Shown one piece after another: positions 41,710-51,313 of a stretch of DNA of 64,000 nucleotides. The DNA is from Aquabacterium humicola (GTDB lineage: Bacteria; Pseudomonadota; Gammaproteobacteria; Burkholderiales; Burkholderiaceae_C): assembly GCF_030167915.1 (NCBI RefSeq), contig NZ_JARGNB010000001.1, positions 1,178,001 through 1,242,000 on the forward strand, given 5' to 3'. Made by a program: the position numbers and the translations under genes. Position 1 is the first letter of the stretch, and each line of letters begins with the position of its first letter. The notes below the pieces were generated by a model, which was not told the DNA's origin, ran no database searches, and worked only from the letters and a program-made list of their open reading frames with translations.

Positions 41710-44042
41710 ACGCACCCCAGGACACCGCCGCGGTCGTCGGCACCGCCCGCCCGCATGAATCCGCGCACCTGCACGTCGCCGGCGCCGCGCCGTATGTCGA
41801 CGACATCGCCGAGACGCAGGGCACCTTGCACGCGGCGCTGGGCCTGTCGCCGGTCGCGCATGGCAGGCTGCTCGGCATCGACGTCGACACGCTGCGCGCG
41901 CAGCCGGGCGTGGTGGCCGTGCTCACCGCGGCCGACATCCCCGGCACCAACGACTGCGGCCCGATCGTGCACGACGACCCGATCCTCGCCGACGGCACCC
42001 TGCACTACCTCGGCCAGCCGGTGTTCGCGGTGATCGCGACCGACCGCCTGGCCGCGCGCCGCGCCGCGTCGCTGGCGAAGCAGGTCATCCGCCATGAAGC
42101 GCTGCCGCCGGTGCTGACGGCGCTGGACGGGCATGCGAAGCAGCAGTACGTCGTGCCGCCGATGCACCTGAAGCGCGGCGATGCGAACGCTGCGCTCGCC
42201 GCTTCGGCACAGCGTGCGCAGGGCGCGTTCTCGCTCGGCGGCCAGGAGCAGTTCTACCTCGAGGGCCAGGTCTCGTACGCGATCCCGCAGGAGGACGGCG
42301 GCCTGCTGATCCACTGCTCGACGCAGCACCCGAGCGAGATGCAGCACGCGGTCGCGCATGCGCTGCACATCGGCTCGCACCGCGTGCAGGTGGTGTGCCG
42401 GCGCATGGGCGGCGGCTTCGGGGGCAAGGAAAGCCAGAGCGCGCTCTTCGCCTGCATCGCCGCGATCGGCGCCGCGAAACTGAAGCGCCCGGTCAAGCTG
42501 CGGCCGGACCGCGACGACGACATGCTGATCACCGGCCGCCGCCACGGCTTCGAGTTCGCATGGACCGTCGGCCACGATGCCGAGGGTCGCGTCGAAGGCG
42601 TCGAGATCGACCTGGTGGCCAACGCCGGTTTCTCGGCCGACCTGTCGCCGCCGGTGATGACGCGCGCGCTCTGCCATTTCGACAACGCCTACTGGCTGCC
42701 GGCCGTCGCCGCGCACGGCTACTGCGCGCGCACCAATACGCAGAGCAACACCGCGTTCCGCGGCTTCGGCGGCCCGCAGGGTGCGCTGGCGATCGAGATG
42801 ATCCTCGACGACGTCGCGCGCGCACTCGGCCGCGACCCGCTCGACGTGCGCCGCGCGAACTTCTACGGCACCGGCGAACGCAACGTGACGCCGTATGGCC
42901 AGGTGGTGCGCGACAACATCATCGAGGCGCTGGTCGCACGGCTTGAGCAGACCAGCGACTACCGCGCGCGCCGCGAGCAGATCAAGGCCTTCAACGAGAG
43001 CAGCCCGGTGCTCAAGCGCGGCCTCGCGCTGACGCCGGTGAAGTTCGGCATCTCGTTCAACGTCGCGCACTTCAACCAGGCCGGCGCGCTGGTGCATGTC
43101 TACACCGACGGCACCATCCTCGCGAACCACGGCGGCACCGAGATGGGCCAGGGCCTGAACACCAAGGTGGCGATGGTCGTCGCGCACGAGCTCGGCGTGC
43201 GGCTCGATCGCGTTCGCGTGACGGCCACCGATACGCACAAGGTCGCCAACACCTCGGCCACCGCGGCCTCGACCGGCTCGGACTTGAACGGCAAGGCCGC
43301 GCAGGATGCCGCGCAGCAGATCAAGCACCGCCTCGCGGCCTTCGCCGCGGGCAAGCACGGCGGCCGGCCGGAGGACGTGCGCTTCGGCAACGACCGCGTG
43401 CTGGTCAACGGCCTCAGCGTGCCTTTCGACGGGCTGGTGCAGCAGGCCTACTTCGCGCGCGTGCAGCTGTGGAGCGACGGCTTCTACGCGACGCCCGGGC
43501 TGCACTGGGACCGCGAGAAGCTGCAGGGCAACCCGTTCTTCTATTTCGCGTACGGCGCGGCCTGTTCCGAGGTGGTGGTCGACACGCTCAGCGGCGAGTG
43601 GAAGCTCACGCGTGCCGACGTGCTGCACGACGTCGGCCAGTCGCTGAACCCGGCGATCGACATCGGCCAGGTCGAAGGCGCGTTCATCCAGGGCATGGGC
43701 TGGCTGACGATGGAAGAGCTGTGGTGGCATCCCGCCGATGGTTCGAAGAACGCCGGCAAGCTGATGACGCATGCGCCGTCGACCTACAAGATCCCCACCG
43801 CCAACGACTGCCCGGCCGACTTCCGCGTCGCGCTCTACGACACGCAGAACCCCGCCGACACCATCCACCGCAGCAAGGCGGTCGGCGAGCCGCCGCTGCT
43901 GCTGCCGTTCTCGGTGTTCCTCGCGATCCGCGATGCTGTATCGGCCGTCGGCGAACACCGCGTGAACCCGCCGCTGCGCGCGCCGGCGACGCCGGAGGCG
44001 ATCCTGGACGCGGTCGACGCGGTGCGCGCGGCCGTCGCCTGA
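41706..44042 (+). CDS. xdhB: Xanthine dehydrogenase large subunit (molybdopterin)
   Basis: 778 residues. Molybdopterin-binding motifs: GGQEQFYLEGQVSYAIPQED (Gln loop), RRMGGGFGGKESQ near 235, NTAFRGFGGPQGAL (substrate Arg), THAPSTYKIPTAND, and HRSKAVGEPPLLL with the active-site Glu near 727. It oxidises hypoxanthine to xanthine and xanthine to urate. Translationally coupled to xdhA (ATGA). Together with the two deaminases it would complete purine base oxidation to urate; later urate genes are not in the window. Confidence 0.96.
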   Translation: MNAPQDTAAVVGTARPHESAHLHVAGAAPYVDDIAETQGTLHAALGLSPVAHGRLLGIDVDTLRAQPGVVAVLTAADIPGTNDCGPIVHDDPILADGTLHYLGQPVFAVIATDRLAARRAASLAKQVIRHEALPPVLTALDGHAKQQYVVPPMHLKRGDANAALAASAQRAQGAFSLGGQEQFYLEGQVSYAIPQEDGGLLIHCSTQHPSEMQHAVAHALHIGSHRVQVVCRRMGGGFGGKESQSALFACIAAIGAAKLKRPVKLRPDRDDDMLITGRRHGFEFAWTVGHDAEGRVEGVEIDLVANAGFSADLSPPVMTRALCHFDNAYWLPAVAAHGYCARTNTQSNTAFRGFGGPQGALAIEMILDDVARALGRDPLDVRRANFYGTGERNVTPYGQVVRDNIIEALVARLEQTSDYRARREQIKAFNESSPVLKRGLALTPVKFGISFNVAHFNQAGALVHVYTDGTILANHGGTEMGQGLNTKVAMVVAHELGVRLDRVRVTATDTHKVANTSATAASTGSDLNGKAAQDAAQQIKHRLAAFAAGKHGGRPEDVRFGNDRVLVNGLSVPFDGLVQQAYFARVQLWSDGFYATPGLHWDREKLQGNPFFYFAYGAACSEVVVDTLSGEWKLTRADVLHDVGQSLNPAIDIGQVEGAFIQGMGWLTMEELWWHPADGSKNAGKLMTHAPSTYKIPTANDCPADFRVALYDTQNPADTIHRSKAVGEPPLLLPFSVFLAIRDAVSAVGEHRVNPPLRAPATPEAILDAVDAVRAAVA

Positions 44043-44054
44043 GGGCAGGACCCC

Positions 44055-44861
44055 ATGCCGGCGCCGAACTTCCTGCAGCAGACCGCGCGCCGCTGGCTCG
44101 TCGAGCGCCGGCCGGCGATGGAAGTGCAGGTGCTCGACGCACGCGGCTCGGTGCCGCGCGAGACCGGCACGCGCATGCTGGTCGCGGCCGACGCGGTCAT
44201 CGGCACCATCGGCGGCGGCCACCTCGAGCTGCAGGCCATCGCCGATGCCCGCGCGCAGCTCGCCGCGGGCAACCCGTCCCCGCGCGACCGCGCGATCGCG
44301 CTCGGACCCACGCTCGGCCAGTGCTGCGGCGGCGCGCTGACGCTGCGCACGCAGGGGCTCACCGCCGAATCGCTGGCCGAGTGGGCGCACGAGCGGCCGC
44401 TGTTCACGCTGCAGCTCTACGGCGCCGGCCACGTCGGCCGCGCGATGATCAAGCTGCTCGAAGGCCTGAACTGCGCGGTGCAGTGGATCGACGAGCGCGA
44501 GAGCGAATTCCCGCTCGAGCCGACGGCGGCGCACATCGAGCGCGTGTGCGTCGAGCCCGTCGAGGCGGAAGTGGCGGTCGCGCCACCCGGCGCGTTCTAC
44601 CTCGTGCTGACGCACAGCCACGAGCTGGACCAGCGCATCACCGAGGCGATCCTGAAGCGCGGGGACTTCGGCTACCTCGGGCTGATCGGCTCGAAGACCA
44701 AGCGCGCGCGCTTCCTGCACCGCTTCGAAGAACGCGGAATATCGGATGAAGTGCTCGGCCGCATGACCTGCCCGATCGGCGTGCCCGGCATCGAGGGCAA
44801 GGAGCCCGAGGTGATCGCGATCGCGGTGGTGGCGCAGCTGCTGCAGCGCGCGAACGCCTGA
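44055..44861 (+). CDS. xdhC: Xanthine dehydrogenase accessory protein
   Basis: 268 residues. N-terminal XdhC/CoxI motif TIGGGHLELQAIADAR near 54 and LGQCCGGALTL with the conserved CC pair; C-terminal Rossmann part LYGAGHVGRAM and FGYLGLIGSKTKRARF. XdhC binds molybdenum cofactor, promotes its sulfuration and inserts it into XdhB. Lies 12 bp after xdhB. Last gene of the operon. Confidence 0.95.
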   Translation: MPAPNFLQQTARRWLVERRPAMEVQVLDARGSVPRETGTRMLVAADAVIGTIGGGHLELQAIADARAQLAAGNPSPRDRAIALGPTLGQCCGGALTLRTQGLTAESLAEWAHERPLFTLQLYGAGHVGRAMIKLLEGLNCAVQWIDERESEFPLEPTAAHIERVCVEPVEAEVAVAPPGAFYLVLTHSHELDQRITEAILKRGDFGYLGLIGSKTKRARFLHRFEERGISDEVLGRMTCPIGVPGIEGKEPEVIAIAVVAQLLQRANA

Positions 44862-44876
44862 GCGAAGCTGCGCGGC

Positions 44877-45866
44877 TCAGCCCGCCGGCAGCGCGCGCGC
44901 CAGCCGCATGACGGTGACACCCGGCCGCAGCTGGCGCAGCGAGGGCATCACCAGCGTGCAGTCGGCGTAGGGCGTGACGAAGGGCCGGCCGTCGTTCCAG
45001 CCCAGCACGGTGCCGGCCTGGGGAACGGTTTCGCCGTTCGACCAATGACGCGCAAAGCGCACGTCCATGCTGCGGGCCACGACTGCATCGGTCACGTCGA
45101 GCAGGCATTGCGCCGGCGGAGGGGCCTGCCGCCAGCCGGCCGGCAGGTCGGCCTCGCCGACCGTGCCGGCCGCGGCGAGGAAGCGCGCCAGCATGTCGAG
45201 CGCGACCGTGCGGCTGGACAGCGCGCCGTGCCAGCCGCACTCGAGCAGCAGCGAGCGCGTGCCGTCGTCGCCGCCGGCGCCTTCGATGCCGCCGAAGCGA
45301 CCGTGGTCGCGCATGCGCCGGCCCTCGGCATGGCCGGCATCGACGATCACGCAGCGCGGTGCGCCCAGTTCGCGCGCCAGCGCCCGGTGGCGCGGTGCCA
45401 GGCCGGTCAGCAGCAGCGGCTCGCCGGGCTCGTGCATCGAGTGCAGGTCCAGCAGCCAGTCCGCGCGCTCGACCAGCGGGCGCAGCTGCCGTGCACGCTC
45501 GCGCTCGACCGACCGCACCGATCCGTCGTGCAAGCCCGGCCCCCAGACGCGGTTGAAGTCCTCGTCGACGAAACGCGACGCATCGGGCGCCGCCGCATCG
45601 AAGCGGTCGAAGGCCGCGAGGTTGCAGAAGGCCAGCGTGAGGCGGCCGCGGCGCGGCCGCAGCCCGGCGTCGAGCGCCGCGCACAGCGCCCAGGCCCCGC
45701 AGAGCTCGTTGCCGTGCACCAGCGCGCTGACCAGCACGTCGCGGCCGGGCAGGCCCGAATCCCACTGCCACACGCCCTCGATGCCGGTATTGCCTGCACG
45801 CCAGGGCCCGAGCTCGGGCACCGGCAGCTCGAAGGCCGGCGCCAGCGCATTCACGTCGTCACTCAT
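44877..45866 (-). CDS. Succinylglutamate desuccinylase/aspartoacylase-family (M14) protein
   Basis: 329 residues. Zinc site of the M14 acylase group: ALVHGNELCGAWAL (HxxE near 50), then LLDLHSMHEPGEPLLL with the third His, and LLLECGWHG near 210 for the catalytic Glu region. Members remove an acyl or peptide group from N-acyl amino acids. Cytoplasmic. The start overlaps the end of the preceding Bug receptor gene by 8 bases, so uptake by that receptor and deacylation here may be linked. Substrate unknown. Confidence 0.85.
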   Translation of the reverse strand: MSDDVNALAPAFELPVPELGPWRAGNTGIEGVWQWDSGLPGRDVLVSALVHGNELCGAWALCAALDAGLRPRRGRLTLAFCNLAAFDRFDAAAPDASRFVDEDFNRVWGPGLHDGSVRSVERERARQLRPLVERADWLLDLHSMHEPGEPLLLTGLAPRHRALARELGAPRCVIVDAGHAEGRRMRDHGRFGGIEGAGGDDGTRSLLLECGWHGALSSRTVALDMLARFLAAAGTVGEADLPAGWRQAPPPAQCLLDVTDAVVARSMDVRFARHWSNGETVPQAGTVLGWNDGRPFVTPYADCTLVMPSLRQLRPGVTVMRLARALPAG

Positions 45867-46848
45867 GTCGGATCTTCGCGAAGTCGACGACACGCGCGTA
45901 CTTCTCCAGCTCGATCTTCTGGTAGGCCGCCAGCAGTTCGTCGGGTTTGCCCTCGGGGGCCGGCGGTCGCGCGCCGGCCTCCTCGAGCTTGCGGCGCACG
46001 TCGGGCGAGGCGATCGAGGCCTGGAAGGCCTGGCCGATGCGCGCCGACAGCGCCGCCGGCAGCCTGGCCGGCGCGAACAGCCCGAACCAGATGCCGATGT
46101 TGACCTTGCGGAAGGACGCATGTTCGGCGAGCGCCGGGATCTCGGGCGCGGCGGCCGCGCGGCGCGCTTCCGTGACCCCCACCGCCGCGACGCTGCCGGC
46201 CCGGATGTGCGGCAGCCCGCTCGACAGCACGTAGACGCCGAAATCCAGCTGGCCGCCGAGCAGGTCGTTGGTCAGCGGCCCGACGCCACGGTACGGGATG
46301 TGCACCATGAACAGCCCGCCCGACTCCTTGACCATCTCGCCGGCCAGGTGCAGCCCGGTGCCGATGCCCGAGCTGCCGTAGCTGTACCTGCCCGGGCTGG
46401 CCTTCACGACGCGAAGGAAGTCGTCGAGCGACTTCACCTTGGTGTGCGGCGCGGCCACCAGCACCATCGGCTGCGTCGCGAGCAGGCCGATCGGCGTGAA
46501 GTCGCGCTGCGGGTCGTAGCGCAGCGACGGGTTCACCAGCTTGCCGATCGCCATCTCGTTGTTCGAGCCGACCAGCAGCGTATAGCCGTCGGCCGCGGCG
46601 CGCGCGACCTTCTGCGCGCCGATCGTGCCGCCGGCACCGCCGACGTTCTCGACCACCACCGGCTGGCCCAGCCGGCGCGACAACTCCGGGCCGATGGTGC
46701 GCGCGACGAGGTCGACGCTGCCGCCCGGCGGGTAGCCCACCACCAGCGTGATCGGCCGGTTCGGATAGTCGGCCTGGGCCGCGGCCGGCAGCGCGGCGCC
46801 GGCAGCGAGCGCGGCCAGGGCCAGGGCGCAGAGGTGTCGTCGGTGCAT
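45859..46848 (-). CDS. TctC/Bug-type periplasmic solute-binding protein
   Basis: 329 residues. Signal peptide MHRRHLCALALAALAAGAAL (AAAQA cut). Bug signatures: YPNRPITLVVGYPPGGSVDL near 29, NVGGAGGTIGAQKVARAAAD, SYGSSGIGTGLHLAGEM and HIPYRGVGPLTNDLLGGQLD. The PPGGSVD loop is the usual ligand loop. Co-transcribed with the M14 gene. Lies between it and the LysR gene, on the same strand as both. Confidence 0.93.
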   Translation of the reverse strand: MHRRHLCALALAALAAGAALPAAAQADYPNRPITLVVGYPPGGSVDLVARTIGPELSRRLGQPVVVENVGGAGGTIGAQKVARAAADGYTLLVGSNNEMAIGKLVNPSLRYDPQRDFTPIGLLATQPMVLVAAPHTKVKSLDDFLRVVKASPGRYSYGSSGIGTGLHLAGEMVKESGGLFMVHIPYRGVGPLTNDLLGGQLDFGVYVLSSGLPHIRAGSVAAVGVTEARRAAAAPEIPALAEHASFRKVNIGIWFGLFAPARLPAALSARIGQAFQASIASPDVRRKLEEAGARPPAPEGKPDELLAAYQKIELEKYARVVDFAKIRHE

Positions 46849-47010
46849 GGGGGTCTCGCTGGAGAGGGTGACCGGGGGGTGACGGGAGGTGACGGGGTGC
46901 GCCAGTGTTGGCCGCGGCCGAGGCACGCACGGTGCCGAAGCGGCACGCTGAGGAACCATTTCGGCACCTGGCCAGCGGCAGCGCGATGCGGCGCTACCAG
47001 GCGCCGCCGG

Positions 47011-47901
47011 TCACCGATCGGTCGCCGCCCACACCGCCTCGACCAGCGGCGACTGGCGCGCCCGCGCGCGGTACAGCCGCACGTCGAAGTGCACCTCGTC
47101 GCTGCGGCCGCCCAGCGCCGCCAGCGAGCGCTGCTTGCAGCCGGTGGCGACCATCGACCACGGCAGCCACGCCAGGCCCAGGCCCTTGGCGACCAGCTCC
47201 TGCACCGCATCGGCGGAGTCGCAGACGAAGCGCGTGCGGGCGATCGCCTCGGGCTGGCTGCGGCGCAGGTGCTCGGCGAGCAGCGCGCCCAGCGACAGCG
47301 ATTCCGCGTAGCCGATCAGCGCGCCGTCGTGCAGCGTGTGTTGCGGGCGGCCCTGGGCATCGGCCTTCGACACCGGCACCAGCCGGTCCTGCGCCAGCGT
47401 CAGGTGGCGGAAGCGCTGGTTGGACAGCCGCACCGAGGTCGCCGGGTGTTCGTAGCAGCAGACGAAGTGCACCTCGCCGCGCTCGAGCAGGCCGACGATC
47501 TCGGTCATCGTGCCGGTGCGCATCTCGACGCGCTGGCCGTGCAGCGGCCGGCGCGGTCGCGCCAGGCCGGCCAGCCAGTCGGCCACCAGCGTGCGCGCCA
47601 AGGTGCGGCCGGTGGCGATGCGCAGCACCTCGCCACCCAGCACGTGGCGGCTGCGCAGCGCATCGCGCGTGAGCATCAGCCCGTCGACCAGGGCCTCGCC
47701 CTGCTGCAGCAGCGCCTGGCCGGCCGGCGTCAGCTTCACCGCGCCGCGCCCGCGCTCGACCAGCGGCACCCCGGCCCAGGCCTCCAGCGCGCGGATGCGG
47801 CGGCCGAAGGCCGGATGCGTGACGTGGCGCGCCTCGGCGGCGCGCACGAAGCTGCGCTCGCGCGCCAGCGCGGCAAGATCCTCGAGCAGCTTCAGGTCCA
47901 T
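47011..47901 (-). CDS. LysR-family transcriptional regulator (divergent from ligAB-like genes)
   Basis: 296 residues. HTH at 1-60: LKLLEDLAALARERSFVRAA, VTHPAFGRRIRALE, PLVERGRGAVKLTPAG. The recognition helix has HPAFGRRIRAL instead of the common QPALSxQI. Effector domain contains LRIATGRTLARTLVADWLAG and FVCCYEHPATSV. Start ATG fits the conserved MDLKLLEDL opening. Faces the dioxygenase genes across 145 bp and probably regulates them, the Bug gene, or both. Confidence 0.92.
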   Translation of the reverse strand: MDLKLLEDLAALARERSFVRAAEARHVTHPAFGRRIRALEAWAGVPLVERGRGAVKLTPAGQALLQQGEALVDGLMLTRDALRSRHVLGGEVLRIATGRTLARTLVADWLAGLARPRRPLHGQRVEMRTGTMTEIVGLLERGEVHFVCCYEHPATSVRLSNQRFRHLTLAQDRLVPVSKADAQGRPQHTLHDGALIGYAESLSLGALLAEHLRRSQPEAIARTRFVCDSADAVQELVAKGLGLAWLPWSMVATGCKQRSLAALGGRSDEVHFDVRLYRARARQSPLVEAVWAATDR

Positions 47902-48046
47902 GGTCGGGCGGCGCACTATGCCACGGCGTCCACGACGATCCGGGCCTGCTTGATCCAGCGCAAGACCTTGCCGGGGGCGCCTCCCTAGACTGCCCGCAAC
48001 CCCTTCGGTCGCCCGCAGCGCATCGAGGCCCCAGGAGCACGAGCCG

Positions 48047-48415
48047 ATGCACCACCCGCGCCAGATCCACGACGACATCCCCGGCACGCCGCTGTTCGAC
48101 TCGCGCCTCGCGCGAAAGGGCTACGCGCTGAACCGGATGTGCTATTCGTTCAATGACGCGGCCAACCGCGCGGCCTTCCTGCGCGACGAGGACGGCTACC
48201 TCGAGCGCTTCGCCCTGACGCCCGAGCAGCGCGACGCGGTGAAGAGCCGCCAGGTGCTGAAGATGCTCAACGCCGGCGGCAATGCCTACTACCTGGCCAA
48301 GCTCGCCGGCATCTTCGGGCTGGACATGCAGGACATCGGCGCGCAGCAGACCGGCGTCAGCAAGGCCGCGTTCCAGGCCCGGCTGGTCGCACAGCGCGAT
48401 CTGGCCGAGGGATAG
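48047..48415 (+). CDS. LigA-like extradiol dioxygenase alpha subunit
   Basis: 122 residues. LigA family (PF07746): PLFDSRLARKGYALNRMCYS, FNDAANRAAFLRDEDGYLER, QVLKMLNAGGNAYYLAKLAG. In protocatechuate 4,5-dioxygenase (LigAB/PmdAB) this small subunit covers the active site of LigB. Shorter than Sphingobium LigA as I recall it. AGGAG lies 10 bases before ATG. Followed 10 bp later by the LigB-like gene. Confidence 0.9.
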   Translation: MHHPRQIHDDIPGTPLFDSRLARKGYALNRMCYSFNDAANRAAFLRDEDGYLERFALTPEQRDAVKSRQVLKMLNAGGNAYYLAKLAGIFGLDMQDIGAQQTGVSKAAFQARLVAQRDLAEG

Positions 48416-48425
48416 GGGCGCGCGC

Positions 48426-49271
48426 ATGGCCCGCGTGATCGGCAACCTCATGTGCTCGCACGTGCCGGCCATCGGCGGCGCGATCGCCAAGGGACTGCAG
48501 CAGGAGCCCTACTGGAAACCCTTCTTCGACGCCTTCGTGCCGGTGCGCGAATGGCTGGCCGAGGCGCGCCCGGACATCGTCGTCACCGTCTACAACGACC
48601 ACGGCCTGAATTTCTTCCTGGACAAGATGCCGACCTTCGCGGTCGGCGCCGCGCCGAGCTACCGCAATGCCGACGAGGGCTGGGGCCTGAAGCCGGTGGC
48701 GCCCTTCGAAGGTGCCGAGGACCTGTCGTGGCACCTCGTCGAGTCGCTCGTGGCGCAGGCCTTCGACCTCGTCACCTGCCAGGAGATGCTGGTCGACCAC
48801 GCCTTCACGCTGCCGATGAAGCTGCTGTGGCCCGACGAGCGCTGGCCGGTGCGCGTGGTGCCGGTGTGCGTGAACACCGTGCTGTTCCCGCTGCCGTCGG
48901 CGTCGCGCTGCTGGCAGCTGGGCCGCGCGATCGGCCGCGCGGTGCAGCGCTGGGACGGCGAGTCGCGCGTGCTGGTGGTCGGCAGCGGCGGGCTGTCGCA
49001 CCAGCTCGAGGGGGAACGCGCGGGCCACATCAACCGGGCCTTCGACCTGCGCTTCCTCGACAGCCTGGTGCATGACCCGACCTGGGCCACGCAGCAGTCG
49101 ATCAACGACCTGGTGCGTGCCGTCGGCACCCAGGGCATCGAGTTGCTGAACTGGCTGGCCGCGCGCGCGACGCTGGGCGACGGCGCCGTGCACGAGCTGC
49201 ATCGCACGTACCACATCCCGATCTCGAACACCGCGGCGGCGGTGCAGTTGCTGGCGCCGCGCGGCACCTGA
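48426..49271 (+). CDS. LigB-like extradiol dioxygenase beta subunit
   Basis: 281 residues. Iron ligands by analogy with LigB: His12 (CSHVPAIGG), His59 (YNDHGLNFF) and Glu in GIELLNW near 240; the catalytic His lies in GSGGLSHQLEG near 195. With the LigA-like partner it should open the ring of a catechol-type acid such as protocatechuate between C4 and C5. The usual follow-on genes (ligC, ligI, ligJ, ligK or pmdCDEF) are absent nearby, so the true substrate may be different. An acyl-CoA synthetase and a Bug receptor gene follow. Confidence 0.9.
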   Translation: MARVIGNLMCSHVPAIGGAIAKGLQQEPYWKPFFDAFVPVREWLAEARPDIVVTVYNDHGLNFFLDKMPTFAVGAAPSYRNADEGWGLKPVAPFEGAEDLSWHLVESLVAQAFDLVTCQEMLVDHAFTLPMKLLWPDERWPVRVVPVCVNTVLFPLPSASRCWQLGRAIGRAVQRWDGESRVLVVGSGGLSHQLEGERAGHINRAFDLRFLDSLVHDPTWATQQSINDLVRAVGTQGIELLNWLAARATLGDGAVHELHRTYHIPISNTAAAVQLLAPRGT

Positions 49272-49353
49272 GAACAGCCCGACCGCTGTCGCGGTGGCAA
49301 CACCGCCGCGCCAGCCCGGGTGGCATCATCGACGGCCCGTCCCGGACCGTTGC

Positions 49354-51276
49354 ATGCCCGCGTTTCATCCGCCGTTCGCGCCGCAGTTCCCGATCCGCAG
49401 CCTCGACGACGTGCGCCGGCTCGAGCGCACGCCGCTGGCCGAGGCGCTGCCGGTGCGCAGCACCTACGAGCTGCTGTGCAACTCGGCGCACGCCTTCGGC
49501 GACCGGACCGCGCTGACCTTCCTGCCGGACATGTCGGCCGACACGCCGCCGCTGTGCTGGTCGTACCGCGAGCTGCTGCGCGGCGTGCACCAGACCGCGA
49601 ACCTGCTGCACCGCCTCGGCGTGCAGCCGGGCGATGCGGTGGCGGTGCTGCTGCCCGCCTGCCTGGACTACCACCTCGCGCTGTGGGGCGGCGAGGCCGC
49701 GGCCATCGTGCAGCCGCTGAACCCGCTGCTCAGCGACGACAAGCTGGCTTCGCTGATCACCGCCGCCCGCGCGACCGTGCTCTTCGCCTGGGGCGCCGAG
49801 GGCGACGCCGGCTACTGGGCCAAGGCGCTGCGCCTGCGCGGCCAGGTGCCGACGCTGCGCACGCTGCTGCGCGTGGCGCCGCCCGGGCAGCCCCTGCCGC
49901 CGGCCGACCTGCCGACCGCGTTGCCCGACGGCGTGCTGGACTTCGGCGCCGCGCGGGCCCGCGAACCCGACGACCACCTCGTCAGCGGCCGCGACATCGC
50001 GCCCGGGGACATCGCCGCCTACTTCCACACCGGCGGCACCACCGGCGCGCCCAAGCTCGCGCGCCACAGCCATGGCGCGCAGGTGTTCACCGCCTGGGCC
50101 TGCGTGCAGATGCAGGGCGCGCGGGCCGACGACGTCACCATCAACGGCTATCCGCTGTTCCACGTCGCGGGCGTGCTGCCGGGCTCGCTGGCCGCGCTGT
50201 CCTGCGGCATGCAGACGGTCATCCCGACGCCGCAGCTGTACCGCAACCGCGAGGTCCTCCAGCAGTACTGGCGCCTCGTCGAACGCCACCGCGCCACCGT
50301 GCTGTCGGCGGTGCCGACGGTGCTGGCCGCGCTGGCCGACGTGCCGATCGACGGCGCCGACATCTCGACCCTGCGCTACTGCCGCACCGGCGCGGCGCCG
50401 CTGTCGCCGGAGCTGTCGGCGCGCTTCGAGCGTTTCACCGGCCTGCATCCGCACGAGAGCCTGGGCATGACCGAGATGGCCGGCATCTCGACGATCACGC
50501 CGCCCGGCGTCACTGCACCCGCCGGCTGCGTCGGCTGGCGCATGCCCTACGCGCAGCTGCGCATCGCGGCGCTCGATGCGCAGGGCGGTGCCACCGAACG
50601 CGAGCTGCCCGCCGGCGAGACCGGCATGGTGCTGTTCAAGGCGCCGAACCTCTTCTCCGGCTTCATCGACGAAGCCGACAACGCGAAGGCCTTCACCGCC
50701 GACGGCTGGCTCGCCACCGGCGACCTCGGCTGGCTGGACGGCGAAGGCCGCCTGCACCTGACCGGCCGCTCGAAGGACCTGATCATCCGCAGCGGCCACA
50801 ACATCGACCCGAAGGTGATCGAGGATGCGCTCGGCAGCCACCCGGCGGTGGCGCTGTGCGCCGCGGTCGGCGCGCCCGATGCGTATGCCGGCGAGCTGCC
50901 GGTGGTCTTCGCGACCCTGGTACCCGGCGCCGCGCCGGTGGACGAGGCCGAGCTGCTCGCGCACACCGCCGCGCGCGTCGACGAGGCGCCCGCGCGACCG
51001 AAGCGCGTGCTGGTGATCGAGCGCATGCCGCAGACCAACGTCGGCAAGATCTACAAGCCCGAGCTGCGCGCGCTGGCCGCCGCCGCGGTGGTGCGCGAGC
51101 TGGCCGACGGCCTCGCGCGCACGCACGCTGCCGACGGCGCCGCCGTGCAGGTGGCCGCGATCGGCGACCAGCGCGTCGACGTGACGCTGGGCGCCGGCGT
51201 GAACGCCGCGCTGGAAACCGCGCTGCGCGATGCGCTCGGCCGCCTGCCCTTCCCGAGCCGCCTCGTGCGCGCCTGA
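49354..51276 (+). CDS. AMP-forming acyl-CoA synthetase
   Basis: 640 residues. Adenylate-forming motifs: YFHTGGTTGAPKLARHSH near 225, LGMTEMAGISTI, GWLATGDLGWLDGEGRLHL, LTGRSKDLIIRSGHNIDP, and the catalytic Lys in TNVGKIYKPEL near 566. It activates a carboxylic acid with ATP and joins it to CoA. About 60 residues extend past the usual end (VVRELADGLARTHA...), larger than typical 4-coumarate ligases. Position after LigAB-like genes suggests an aromatic or side-chain acid substrate; this is inference. Confidence 0.9.
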   Translation: MPAFHPPFAPQFPIRSLDDVRRLERTPLAEALPVRSTYELLCNSAHAFGDRTALTFLPDMSADTPPLCWSYRELLRGVHQTANLLHRLGVQPGDAVAVLLPACLDYHLALWGGEAAAIVQPLNPLLSDDKLASLITAARATVLFAWGAEGDAGYWAKALRLRGQVPTLRTLLRVAPPGQPLPPADLPTALPDGVLDFGAARAREPDDHLVSGRDIAPGDIAAYFHTGGTTGAPKLARHSHGAQVFTAWACVQMQGARADDVTINGYPLFHVAGVLPGSLAALSCGMQTVIPTPQLYRNREVLQQYWRLVERHRATVLSAVPTVLAALADVPIDGADISTLRYCRTGAAPLSPELSARFERFTGLHPHESLGMTEMAGISTITPPGVTAPAGCVGWRMPYAQLRIAALDAQGGATERELPAGETGMVLFKAPNLFSGFIDEADNAKAFTADGWLATGDLGWLDGEGRLHLTGRSKDLIIRSGHNIDPKVIEDALGSHPAVALCAAVGAPDAYAGELPVVFATLVPGAAPVDEAELLAHTAARVDEAPARPKRVLVIERMPQTNVGKIYKPELRALAAAAVVRELADGLARTHAADGAAVQVAAIGDQRVDVTLGAGVNAALETALRDALGRLPFPSRLVRA

Positions 51277-51313
51277 AGCCGCCCCCGACAACGATTCCCC
51301 AGGAGACGCCCGC

